A DNA stretch of 64,000 nt from Nocardioides plantarum (GTDB lineage: Bacteria > Actinomycetota > Actinomycetes > Propionibacteriales > Nocardioidaceae), in assembly GCF_006346395.1 (NCBI RefSeq), contig NZ_VDMS01000005.1, forward strand, positions 1-64,000. The letters run 5' to 3'. The translations under genes and the position numbers were made by a program. The number at the start of each line of letters is the position of its first letter. The stretch's first letter is position 1. Below are positions 23,062-31,307 of this stretch, piece by piece. The notes under the pieces are model-generated. The model saw only the letters and a list, made by a program, of their open reading frames with translations. It was not told where the DNA came from and ran no database searches.

Positions 23062-24846
23062 CTATCCACCCGCGGGGGTGATCGTGACCCCCGCGGCGCG
23101 GAGCAGGGCGGTCGGGCCCGGGTGGTCGGCGAGCTCGTCGACCGGCACCGGCAGCGGCACCCGCCAGTTGTCGCGCTCGGTGGTGCCCGGCACGTTGGGC
23201 CGGCGCTGCTCGCCGACGGCGTCCTCCAGCGAGAACGAGAGCAGCAGCGACGGCGCCCGCCCCAGCTGGGCGTACGCCGCCGCGACCGCCTCCTGCCCCC
23301 CGGCGCCGGTCGCGAGACCGTCGCGGCGCAGTCGGCCGAGCAGCTCCTCGCGTCCCGCGCGGACGTCGTCCTCGGCCATGTCGGACGACTCGAGCTGGTC
23401 GTCGACGTCGGAGCCGTTCCACAGGCCGGTGACGGTGGGCAGGTCGTGGGTCGTCACGGTGGCCAGCGACCCCGGCAGCCACGCGGCGGGGTCGTCGTCC
23501 TCGAACCACAGCACGCGATAGCTGAGGATGCCCCGCTCGGCGAGCGCCTCGGCGACCCCGTCCTCGACGGTGCCGAGGTCCTCGCCGACCACGACCGCCT
23601 GCGCGCGGTGCGACTCCAGGCAGACGATGTCGAGCAGGTCGTCGGCCGGGTAGCGGACGTAGCAGCCCTCCTGCGGCCCGCCACCGTCCGGGATCCACCA
23701 GAGGCGGAACAGGCCCATCACGTGGTCGATCCGCAGCCCGCCGGCGCCGGCGATGGTGGCGCGCACCGACTGCACGAACGGCTCGTAGTCGGCGGCGCGC
23801 AGCCGCCACGGCACGAACGGCGGCGAGCCCCAGTCCTGGCCGACCGAGTTGAGTGCGTCGGGCGGGCACCCGACGGTGATGCCGTCGGCCATCACGCCCT
23901 GCCAGGCCCACGCGTCGGCGCCGCCCCCGGAGACACCGATCGGCAGGTCCTGGATCACGGTGAGGTCGCCGGTCGCCGCGCGCAGCTGCTCCGACAGCAG
24001 CCACTGCAGCCAGGCCTGGAAGGTGACCTCGTCGGCCCGCTCGTCGGCGAGGCGTCGTACGGCGTCACCGCGCGGGTCGTGCAGCGGCTCGGGCCAGTCG
24101 TGCCAGTCGGCGCCGTGGTCGGCGGCCAGCACCATCCAGGTCGCGAACTCCTCGAGGGCTCGACCCTGCTCGGCGCGCCACGCGTCGAAGAGGTCGTCGT
24201 CGGCCCGCTCGTCGAACCGGGCGCGTAGCACCCGCAGCGTGTGGGTCCAGGCCGCGTCGCGGTCGATGCCGACCACCGGGACCGCGGGCGGCTCGTCGAC
24301 GTGGAGGTAGACGGGGTTGCGGAAGCGCCGGGTGGCCGGCAGGTAGGGGCTCGTCTCCAGGGGCAGCACCGGCGCCACGGCGTGCAGCGGGTTGACGACC
24401 AGGAACCCCCCGCCGAGCGACTCGGTCCACTCGCGCAGCGTGCGCAGGTCGGCGAGGTCGCCGACGCCGGCGCTGTGCGTCGAGCGGGCGGCGTACAGCT
24501 GCACGGCCCAGCCCCACCGCTGCTCGGGCGGCACCCAGCACCGGCCGGGCGACACCACGAGGCGCCGCTCGACGCCGGCGTCGGTGACCAGCACGTGGTA
24601 GCCGAACGGCAGGTCGTCGGGCACGAGGTCGTCGAGCCGCGCGGTGCCGCCGTCCTCGAGCCGGACCTCGCCCACCAGGCCCGTACGACGTCCGCGCCGG
24701 GTCACCACCGGCGCGGTGGTCTCGAGGTCGGCAGGCGGCTCGCCCATCACGGACAGCACCCGCGCGACGGTCTCGTCGGGGGAGTGCTGGGGCTGGTCGT
24801 CGGCGTCGACCCAGTCCTGCTGGACGATCTGGCGCTGGTCGGTCAT
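23062..24846 (-). CDS. malQ: 4-alpha-glucanotransferase (amylomaltase, GH77)
   Basis: A 594-residue GH77 enzyme, shorter than the roughly 700-residue actinobacterial average but with all catalytic segments: GGLRIDHVMGLFRLWWIP (nucleophile Asp), VVVGEDLGTVEDGV (acid/base Glu) and VTTHDLPTVTGLW (third Asp). It transfers maltodextrin segments between alpha-1,4-glucans in glycogen and maltose metabolism, in the cytoplasm. ATG 24846 is preceded by a TAGCCA-like -10, so a leaderless start is possible. Its 3' end lies 63 bp before the DJ-1 start codon region on the same strand. Confidence 0.92.
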   Translation of the reverse strand: MTDQRQIVQQDWVDADDQPQHSPDETVARVLSVMGEPPADLETTAPVVTRRGRRTGLVGEVRLEDGGTARLDDLVPDDLPFGYHVLVTDAGVERRLVVSPGRCWVPPEQRWGWAVQLYAARSTHSAGVGDLADLRTLREWTESLGGGFLVVNPLHAVAPVLPLETSPYLPATRRFRNPVYLHVDEPPAVPVVGIDRDAAWTHTLRVLRARFDERADDDLFDAWRAEQGRALEEFATWMVLAADHGADWHDWPEPLHDPRGDAVRRLADERADEVTFQAWLQWLLSEQLRAATGDLTVIQDLPIGVSGGGADAWAWQGVMADGITVGCPPDALNSVGQDWGSPPFVPWRLRAADYEPFVQSVRATIAGAGGLRIDHVMGLFRLWWIPDGGGPQEGCYVRYPADDLLDIVCLESHRAQAVVVGEDLGTVEDGVAEALAERGILSYRVLWFEDDDPAAWLPGSLATVTTHDLPTVTGLWNGSDVDDQLESSDMAEDDVRAGREELLGRLRRDGLATGAGGQEAVAAAYAQLGRAPSLLLSFSLEDAVGEQRRPNVPGTTERDNWRVPLPVPVDELADHPGPTALLRAAGVTITPAGG

Positions 24847-24915
24847 GGCGACATGGCTACCACGGCCACCTCCGGGATGGTTCGGGACCGGCCCCGGCCT
24901 GCGCACCCTGGGGGC

Positions 24916-25089
24916 ATGACCCCACGCGAGCCCGGAGACATGTTCGACCACGACGAGCGCCCCACGGTCGACCAGCCGCTCCACGGCGAGCGACGGTCCA
25001 CGATCAAGCCGCTGGCGCTCACGGTCGCGGTCTTCCTGGTCCTGGGGGTCCTCTACTGGCTCGGGACCTTCCTGATCAACGCCAAGTGA
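24916..25089 (+). CDS. Small single-pass membrane protein (57 aa)
   Basis: A 57-residue protein: about 34 charged N-terminal residues, then one hydrophobic helix (LALTVAVFLVLGVLYWLGTFL), and a short INAK tail. No known domain. It is divergent from malQ with a 69-bp gap. The codon pattern and typical actinobacterial stub-membrane-protein layout support it as real. Function unknown. Bases 25090-25315 hold a CGCCC-TGC-GGGGT palindrome at about 25101-25113 and no gene. Confidence 0.55.
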   Translation: MTPREPGDMFDHDERPTVDQPLHGERRSTIKPLALTVAVFLVLGVLYWLGTFLINAK

Positions 25090-25315
25090 GCGGCGCGCGT
25101 CGCCCTGCGGGGTGAGGGTGGTGCCCTCGGCAACGGGCACCGGTCCCTGTCACTGGACGGGACCTCGAGCTCCATCCACGCTGACCGGGGTCGGCTCGGC
25201 ATCGCTCCCCCAGAGCGGTGGCCGGGCTGGCACCTGGGGCGGGAGTCGTCGGTCGAGGGGACGCCACCTCAGCGGAGGAGCCGCCCGGAGGGGCTGGTGG
25301 GGCAGGCTCGAGGAC

Positions 25316-25672
25316 ATGCCCTCTCCGCACCGCATCGCGTCGCGCGACCTTCCTCCCGGTGCCGTCCGCCGGGCCGGACCCTGGGCGGTGGGCAACCGCG
25401 ACGGCGAGGTCTTCGCGGTCTCCCGGCGGTGCCGGCACCAGCTCGCGGACCTGTCCGGCGGCAGCATCGATGCCGACGGCTGCTTGGTGTGCCCGTGGCA
25501 CCAGAGCACCTACGACGTCGAGACCGGCGCGATGGTCCGGGGGCCGCAGGGCTTCCTGGGCCTGCACCGTCGGATCCCGGGCTACGACCGGGCGGTCCGG
25601 GCCTACGCCCAGGTGCTGCGGCTGAGGGTCGGCCGGGCCCGCCACGACGGCGACGACGTCGTCGTCGACTGA
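25316..25672 (+). CDS. Rieske [2Fe-2S] protein
   Basis: A 118-residue ferredoxin-like Rieske protein. The cluster ligands are in RRCRHQLADL (C-x-H) and CLVCPWHQSTYD (C-x2-H), the standard spacing. There is no transmembrane anchor, so it is probably a soluble electron carrier or a regulatory Rieske domain. It precedes the epimerase gene by 22 bp in the same direction, probably one operon. Partner oxygenase not present nearby. Confidence 0.85.
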   Translation: MPSPHRIASRDLPPGAVRRAGPWAVGNRDGEVFAVSRRCRHQLADLSGGSIDADGCLVCPWHQSTYDVETGAMVRGPQGFLGLHRRIPGYDRAVRAYAQVLRLRVGRARHDGDDVVVD

Positions 25673-25694
25673 GCCGACCGAGAAGAGACCCGAC

Positions 25695-26759
25695 ATGCGC
25701 ATCGTCATCACCGGAGCCAGCGGCAACGTGGGCACCGCCCTGGTCCGCCGCCTCGCCGGCCACCACGACCTCGTGGGCGTCGTACGCCGTCCGCCGACCG
25801 ACCCGGAGGGCTCGCTCGCCGAGGTGGAGTGGGTGGCGGCCGACCTGGCCGACGACACGGCCGTGGCCGTGCTGCGCCGGGCGTGCGCCGGCGCGGACGC
25901 CGTCGTCCACCTGGCGTGGGGGTTCCAGCCCTCCCACCGTCTCGACCTGATGGCCGAGACCGGCGTCGGCGGCACGGACCGCGTGCTGACCGCGGTGGGG
26001 GCCGAGTCCGTGCCGCACCTGGTCCACATGTCGTCGGTCGGTGCCTACTCGCCACGCCAGGACTCCCGTCCCGTGACCGAGGAGTGGCCCACCGCGGGCG
26101 TGCCGTCGTCGCCGTACAGCAGCCACAAGGCCGCCGCCGAGCGGCTGCTCGACCGGTTCGAGAGCGACCACGCCGCCACGGTCGTCACCCGCCTGCGTCC
26201 TGGCATCATCGGTCAGCGAGCGGCCGGCAGCGCCCTGCTGCGCTACGGGCTCCCGGCCCTGGCGCCGGCGGCGCTCGTGCGGCTGCTGCCGTTGCTGCCG
26301 GTCGACCGCACCCTCGAGATCCCGTTCGTGCACGCCGACGACGTCGCCGACGCGGTCGCGCGCGCCCTCGAGGCCGGAGCGCCCGGGGCGTTCAACCTCG
26401 CAGCCGAGCCCGTGCTGACCGTCGAGCACATCGCCGCGGCGCTGGGCGCGCGCCACGTGCACGTGCCGGCCCCGGTGGTGCGGGCCGCGGTGGCGGGCAG
26501 CTGGCACGCCCGCCTGCAGCCGCTCGACCCCGGCTGGATCGACCTCGCGTTCAGCGTCCCGCTGCTCGACTGCTCGCGCGCCCGCAGCGAGCTGGGCTGG
26601 GAGCCGACCGTCGACGCCGTCACGGTGCTCGACGAGGTGGTGGCGGGCATGGCCGACCGGTCGAGCCGTCCCACGCCGGCCCTGCGGCCGCGGACCCTCG
26701 TCGACCTGGCGCGCCGGTTCGTCACCGACGGTCCCGTCAGCTCGCGACGCCTCCCCTGA
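25695..26759 (+). CDS. NAD-dependent epimerase/dehydratase family protein
   Basis: A 354-residue extended SDR with ITGASGNVGTALVRRLAGH as the NAD-binding motif, HMSSVGAYSP for the catalytic Ser, and YSSHK for YxxxK. The C-terminal DLARRFVTD region is an extension beyond the sugar-binding domain. Relatives act on nucleotide sugars or other ketones; the substrate is unknown. A GAGAAGA ribosome site precedes the ATG. It lies between the Rieske gene and katE. Confidence 0.85.
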   Translation: MRIVITGASGNVGTALVRRLAGHHDLVGVVRRPPTDPEGSLAEVEWVAADLADDTAVAVLRRACAGADAVVHLAWGFQPSHRLDLMAETGVGGTDRVLTAVGAESVPHLVHMSSVGAYSPRQDSRPVTEEWPTAGVPSSPYSSHKAAAERLLDRFESDHAATVVTRLRPGIIGQRAAGSALLRYGLPALAPAALVRLLPLLPVDRTLEIPFVHADDVADAVARALEAGAPGAFNLAAEPVLTVEHIAAALGARHVHVPAPVVRAAVAGSWHARLQPLDPGWIDLAFSVPLLDCSRARSELGWEPTVDAVTVLDEVVAGMADRSSRPTPALRPRTLVDLARRFVTDGPVSSRRLP

Positions 26760-26830
26760 ACTGGTGAGAGCGAGTCGGGGCGACCGGGTACCGGGCGGCG
26801 TACACCCACCCCCGCCCCCTGGGAGCACCC

Positions 26831-29140
26831 ATGACCCCGCCCAAGCCCGCCGACGTCGCCCGCAAGGCCAAGGACGCCGTCGAAGGCGCCGTCGACAAGA
26901 CCATCGACAAGGCGCACGAGCTGGTCGACCCGCTCGCGCCCGGCGTACCCGGCCCCGAGGCACCGTCGCTGGAGGAGCCCACCGAGCCGCGCGAGCCACT
27001 GCCGCCCAAGCCCGACCAGGGCACGCCCCTGCCGGCCACCCCGACCGGCGAGCCCCTGGCCGCCGAGCCGACCGACTTCGCGCAGCGCGGCGCGTTCCTG
27101 ACCACCTCGTCGGGCACCCGGCTCGCCGACACCGACCACTCGCTCAAGGCCGGGCCCCGCGGTCCGACGCTGCTGCAGGACCACCACCTGCGCGAGAAGA
27201 TGACCCACTTCGACCACGAGCGCATCCCCGAGCGGGTCGTGCACGCCCGCGGCGCCGCGGCCCACGGCACGTTCGTCGGCTACGGCACCGCGACGCCCGT
27301 CTCGCACGCCGGGCTGTTCGCCGAGGGCAAGGAGACCGACGTCTTCGTGCGGTTCTCGACCGTGCTGGGCTCCAAGGGATCGGCCGACACGGTCCGCGAC
27401 ACCCGCGGCTTCGCGACGAAGTTCTACACCGACGAGGGCACCTGGGACCTGGTGGGCAACAACATCCCGGTCTTCTTCATCCAGGACGGCATCAAGTTCC
27501 CCGACGTCATCCACGCCGCCAAGCCGCACCCCGACCGGGAGATCCCGCAGGCCCAGAGCGCCCACGACACCTTCTGGGACTTCGTGTCGCTGCACACCGA
27601 GGCCCAGCACCACACGATCTGGAACATGTCCGACCGGGGCATCCCGCGCTCCTACCGCACCATGGAGGGCTTCGGCGTCCACACCTTCCGGCTCACCAAC
27701 GCCGAAGGCGCCACGTCGCTGGTCAAGTTCCACTGGAAGCCCGTGCTCGGCGTCCACTCGCTGGTGTGGGAGGAGGCCCAGCTGCTCAACGGCATCGACC
27801 CCGACTTCCACCGTCGCGACCTCGCCGACGCCATCGAGGCGGGTGCGTTCCCCCAGTGGGAGCTGGGGATCCAGGTCTTCGAGGACAACCCGGAGCAGAC
27901 CTTCGACGGCATCGACCTCCTCGACTCGACCAAGCTCGTCCCCGAGGAGCTCGCTCCCGTGCAGCCCATCGGGCGGCTGACGCTCGACCGCAACGTGACC
28001 AACTACTTCGCCGAGACCGAGCAGGTCGCCTTCCACCTCGGCCACCAGGTGCCCGGCATCGACGTCACCGACGACCCGCTCCTGCAGGCCCGTCTCTTCT
28101 CGTACGTCGACACGCAGCTCAGCCGGCTCGGCGGCCCCAACTACAACCAGCTGCCGATCAACCGGCCGCACGCGCCGGTCAACGACCAGCTGCGCGACGG
28201 ACACGGCCAGCAGGCCGTGCACGGCGGCGTGGCGCCGTACAAGCCCAACTCGATGGACGGCGGCTGCCCGTTCTTCGCCGGCGCCGAGGACCGCGGGTTC
28301 ATCGACAGCCCGGTGCGCGTCGCCGAGGGCAGCAAGGTCCGTGCCAACCCGGCGTCGTACGACGACCACTTCAGCCAGGCCCGGCAGTTCTGGCTGAGCA
28401 TGAGCCCGGTCGAGAAGGACCACATCATCAGCGCCTACACGTTCGAGCTGAGCAAGGTCTACGAGCAGACGATCAAGGAGCGGCAGCTGCTCTCGCTGGC
28501 CAACATCGACCCGGTGCTGTGCCAGGAGGTCGCGACCGGTCTCGGCCTGCCCGCACCCGAGGCGAGTCTCGAGCTCGTCGACCTGCCGCCCAGCCCCGTG
28601 CTGTCGCAGGTCGGTGGCGAGTGGCCCGCCGACGGGCGGATGGTCGGCATCGTCGTCGACGTCGAGGACCCGAGCAGCCTCGAGGGCCTGCGCTCGTTGC
28701 GCCAGGCGGTGGACGCTGCGGGCATGGTGCCGCTCGTGGTCGCCGTACGCGGGGGCGAGATCGACGGCCAGCCCGTGCAGCGGACCTTCGCCGCCGGCCG
28801 CTCGGTCGAGCTCGACGCGCTGCTCCTCGCCGGGTGCCCGGCCCCCGGGCCGGACGCCCTCGTGGCCCGCGACGTCAAGGCCGGCGGCACCGGTGCGCCC
28901 GGGCTCGACCCGCGGGTCGCGCTCCTGGTGCAGGAGTGCTTCCGCCACGTGAAGGTCATCGGTGCCTGGGGTGCCGGGTCCGACGCGGTCGTCGCGGCCG
29001 GCGTCGACGCCGACGCGGCCGGCATCGTCACCGGTGACGGACCCGAGGACGTGCTGGCCGGGGTCCAGGCCCTGATGGCCGGTCACCGGGTCTGGGAGCG
29101 GTTCGCGACGTCGCCCGCCGTGACAGGCTCACCCGCATGA
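26831..29140 (+). CDS. katE: Large-subunit catalase (HPII type)
   Basis: A 769-residue clade-2 catalase that degrades hydrogen peroxide. Distal-side motif FDHERIPERVVHARGAAAHG contains the catalytic His; the heme-side Tyr lies in RLFSYVDTQLSRLGGPNYNQLPINRP. The C-terminal 150 residues (MVGIVVDVEDPSSLEGLRSL and on) form the DJ-1/flavodoxin-like domain that distinguishes the large subunit type. An N-terminal lysine- and proline-rich tail of about 75 residues precedes the core. It overlaps the SRPBCC gene by 4 bp (ATGA). Confidence 0.95.
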   Translation: MTPPKPADVARKAKDAVEGAVDKTIDKAHELVDPLAPGVPGPEAPSLEEPTEPREPLPPKPDQGTPLPATPTGEPLAAEPTDFAQRGAFLTTSSGTRLADTDHSLKAGPRGPTLLQDHHLREKMTHFDHERIPERVVHARGAAAHGTFVGYGTATPVSHAGLFAEGKETDVFVRFSTVLGSKGSADTVRDTRGFATKFYTDEGTWDLVGNNIPVFFIQDGIKFPDVIHAAKPHPDREIPQAQSAHDTFWDFVSLHTEAQHHTIWNMSDRGIPRSYRTMEGFGVHTFRLTNAEGATSLVKFHWKPVLGVHSLVWEEAQLLNGIDPDFHRRDLADAIEAGAFPQWELGIQVFEDNPEQTFDGIDLLDSTKLVPEELAPVQPIGRLTLDRNVTNYFAETEQVAFHLGHQVPGIDVTDDPLLQARLFSYVDTQLSRLGGPNYNQLPINRPHAPVNDQLRDGHGQQAVHGGVAPYKPNSMDGGCPFFAGAEDRGFIDSPVRVAEGSKVRANPASYDDHFSQARQFWLSMSPVEKDHIISAYTFELSKVYEQTIKERQLLSLANIDPVLCQEVATGLGLPAPEASLELVDLPPSPVLSQVGGEWPADGRMVGIVVDVEDPSSLEGLRSLRQAVDAAGMVPLVVAVRGGEIDGQPVQRTFAAGRSVELDALLLAGCPAPGPDALVARDVKAGGTGAPGLDPRVALLVQECFRHVKVIGAWGAGSDAVVAAGVDADAAGIVTGDGPEDVLAGVQALMAGHRVWERFATSPAVTGSPA

Positions 29141-29580
29141 GCACCAAGAACCGCGTGATCCAGGCGACCCCCGCCCAGGTGTGGGACGTGCTGTCCGACG
29201 GCTGGCTCTACCCCGTGTGGGTGGTGGGCGCGTCCCGGATGCGTGACGTCGAGGAGCACTGGCCCTCGGAGGGGGCCAAGTTGCACCACTCGGTGGGGGT
29301 GTGGCCCGCCCTGATCGACGACGACACCGAGGTGCTCGAGTCGAGCCCGCCCGCCCTGCTACGGCTCCGGGCACGGGGGTGGCCGGCGGGTGAGGCCGAG
29401 GTGGTGCTGCGCATCCAGGCCAGCGGCGAGGGCTCCGAGGTGTCCATCACCGAGGACGTCGTCGCCGGCCCCGGGCTCGCCATGCCCAAGCCGCTGCGCG
29501 ACCTGCAGATCGGCCTGCGCAACACCGAGACCCTGCAGCGCCTGGCCTACATCGCGGAGAACCGGCGCCAGGCGCCGTGA
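29137..29580 (+). CDS. SRPBCC (START-like) family protein
   Basis: A 147-residue SRPBCC/polyketide-cyclase-like fold, beginning STKNRVIQATPAQVWDVLSDGWLYPVWVVGA as family members do and ending with a helix. Such proteins bind hydrophobic ligands. It overlaps katE by 4 bp and sits 7 bp before a desaturase-like oxidase, so a three-gene operon is likely. A CAGGCT element 7 bp before the ATG might give an internal leaderless start. Confidence 0.82.
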   Translation: MSTKNRVIQATPAQVWDVLSDGWLYPVWVVGASRMRDVEEHWPSEGAKLHHSVGVWPALIDDDTEVLESSPPALLRLRARGWPAGEAEVVLRIQASGEGSEVSITEDVVAGPGLAMPKPLRDLQIGLRNTETLQRLAYIAENRRQAP

Positions 29581-29587
29581 CCGTCCG

Positions 29588-31189
29588 ATGACGAAGCACG
29601 ACGCGGTGGTGGTCGGCGGCGGGCCCAACGGGCTCGTCGCCGCCAACCACCTCGCCGACGCCGGCTGGTCGGTGCTGCTCCTCGAGGCCCAGGACGAGGT
29701 CGGCGGGGGTGTGGCCAGCGACCGCGAGCTGCACCCCGACTTCGTGCACGACACGTTCAGCGCGTTCTACCCGCTGTCGGCGGCCTCGGTGGCGCTGACG
29801 TCGCTGGAGCTCGAGAGGCACGGGCTGCGGTGGTCGCACGCCCCGGCGGTCCTGGGCCACCCGCTGCCCGACGGCCGGTGGGCGATGCTGCACCGCGACC
29901 GCGAGGTGACGGCTCGGCTGATGGACGACCAGCACCGTGGCGACGGCCAGGCCTGGCTCGACCTGTGCGGCACCTGGGACCGGATCGGCGACCCCCTGGT
30001 CGCCGGTCTCACCGGGCCCTTCCCGCCGGTCCGGGCCGGGGTCCGCGTGCTCGCAGCCCTGCGCGGCGCCGGCGGGCTCGACCTGGTCCGGACCCTGCTC
30101 ACCCCTGCCAGCTCGCTGGGGCGGCACCGCTTCGGCGGGGACGCCGCCGGCCTGCTCGTCAGCGGCAACGCCGGGCACGCCGACATCCCGGTCGGCGCAC
30201 CGGGATCGGGACTGTTCGGCCTGCTGCTCACGATGCTCGGCCAGACCGTCGGCTTCCCGGTGCCGGTCGGCGGTGCCGGCGAGCTCGCCGCGGCGCTGCG
30301 CCGCCGCTTCGAGGCCGCCGGCGGCGAGGTCGTCACCGGCGCGACGGTCACCTCGGTGGTCGTGGAGCACGGTCGCGCCAGCGGCGTGCGCACGCAGCAG
30401 GGGGATCGCCACGACGCCCGCCACGCGGTCGTCGCCGACGTCTCGGCCCTGCACCTGTTCGGCGCCGACGGGTGGGAGGGGCTGCTCCCCGAGCCGCACG
30501 TGCCGGCCCGCATCCGCCGCGGGATGAGGTCCTTCGAGCTCGATCCCGGCACCGTCAAGGTCGACTGGGCACTGTCCGGGCCGGTCCCGTGGGCCAGCCC
30601 CCCGCCGTACGCCGCCGGCACGGTGCACGTCGCCGACTCGGTCGACGAGATAGCCCTGTCCCTGGCGCAGGTCGCCGCCCACGCGATCCCCGCGGAGCCG
30701 TTCCTGCTGACCGGCCAGATGACGACCAGCGACCCGACGCGGTCACCGGCCGGCACCGAGTCGTTCTGGGCCTACACCCACGTGCCGCAGTCGGATGCTC
30801 CCGTGACCGACGCCGGCGACGGCTCGGTGCGCGGGGTCTGGGACCGCGACGACTGCGAGCGGTTCGCCGATCGCATGCAGGCCCGCATCGAACGCCTCGC
30901 CCCGGGGTTCGGCTCCCGTGTCATCTCCCGCCGGGTCCTCGGGCCCCGCGAGCTCGAGGCCCGCAACGCCAACCTGGTCGGCGGCTCCCTCAACGGGGGC
31001 ACGGCCCAGCTCCACCAGGAGCTGGTGCTGCGTCCGGTCGCCGCGATGTGGGGGCGCCCCGAGACGGGGGTGCCCGGGCTCTACCTGGGCTCGGCCTCGG
31101 CCCACCCGGGCGGCGGGGTCCACGGTGCCCCCGGGCACAACGCCGCCCGCGCTGCCCAGCTGCACCGGCGGGCTCGCCTGCGCCGGTGA
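29588..31189 (+). CDS. Phytoene desaturase-like FAD oxidoreductase
   Basis: A 533-residue FAD-dependent oxidoreductase of the CrtI/phytoene dehydrogenase-like group. The dinucleotide motif VVVGGGPNGLVAANHLADAGWSVLLLE opens the protein, and the C-terminal FAD region LGSASAHPGGGVHGAPGHNAA is typical. No other carotenoid genes are near, so carotenoid chemistry is only one possibility. It follows the SRPBCC gene by 7 bp. Confidence 0.85.
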   Translation: MTKHDAVVVGGGPNGLVAANHLADAGWSVLLLEAQDEVGGGVASDRELHPDFVHDTFSAFYPLSAASVALTSLELERHGLRWSHAPAVLGHPLPDGRWAMLHRDREVTARLMDDQHRGDGQAWLDLCGTWDRIGDPLVAGLTGPFPPVRAGVRVLAALRGAGGLDLVRTLLTPASSLGRHRFGGDAAGLLVSGNAGHADIPVGAPGSGLFGLLLTMLGQTVGFPVPVGGAGELAAALRRRFEAAGGEVVTGATVTSVVVEHGRASGVRTQQGDRHDARHAVVADVSALHLFGADGWEGLLPEPHVPARIRRGMRSFELDPGTVKVDWALSGPVPWASPPPYAAGTVHVADSVDEIALSLAQVAAHAIPAEPFLLTGQMTTSDPTRSPAGTESFWAYTHVPQSDAPVTDAGDGSVRGVWDRDDCERFADRMQARIERLAPGFGSRVISRRVLGPRELEARNANLVGGSLNGGTAQLHQELVLRPVAAMWGRPETGVPGLYLGSASAHPGGGVHGAPGHNAARAAQLHRRARLRR

Positions 31190-31203
31190 TTCCTGCGTGG
31201 CTG

Positions 31204-31272
31204 CCACCCGCAGGGACACCCCTTGGGGTGAGTGATCTGTCATGGCCCGCGACCCGGCATAGGTTATTTCGA
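31204..31272 (+). promoter_or_regulatory. Promoter region of the LOV phosphatase with two stress-type palindromes
   Basis: CCACCCGCAGGG (31204-31215) and a perfect CACCCC-TT-GGGGTG (31217-31230) lie upstream of -10-like TAGGTT (31260-31265). The perfect palindrome is centred about -49 from the predicted start, one step further than at the other promoters. The gene has a 35-nt leader with a GAGGAG ribosome site. Confidence 0.4.
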
Positions 31273-31307
31273 CTGCGCACCCGCGTGGTGGAGTGCGAGG
31301 AGAGTCG

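Noticed and set aside
26243..29086. 947-codon open frame on the minus strand
   Set aside because: It lies antisense to katE and the epimerase, its translation is low-complexity V/R/G/D-rich, and no domain is recognised. Such frames are a by-product of high GC3.
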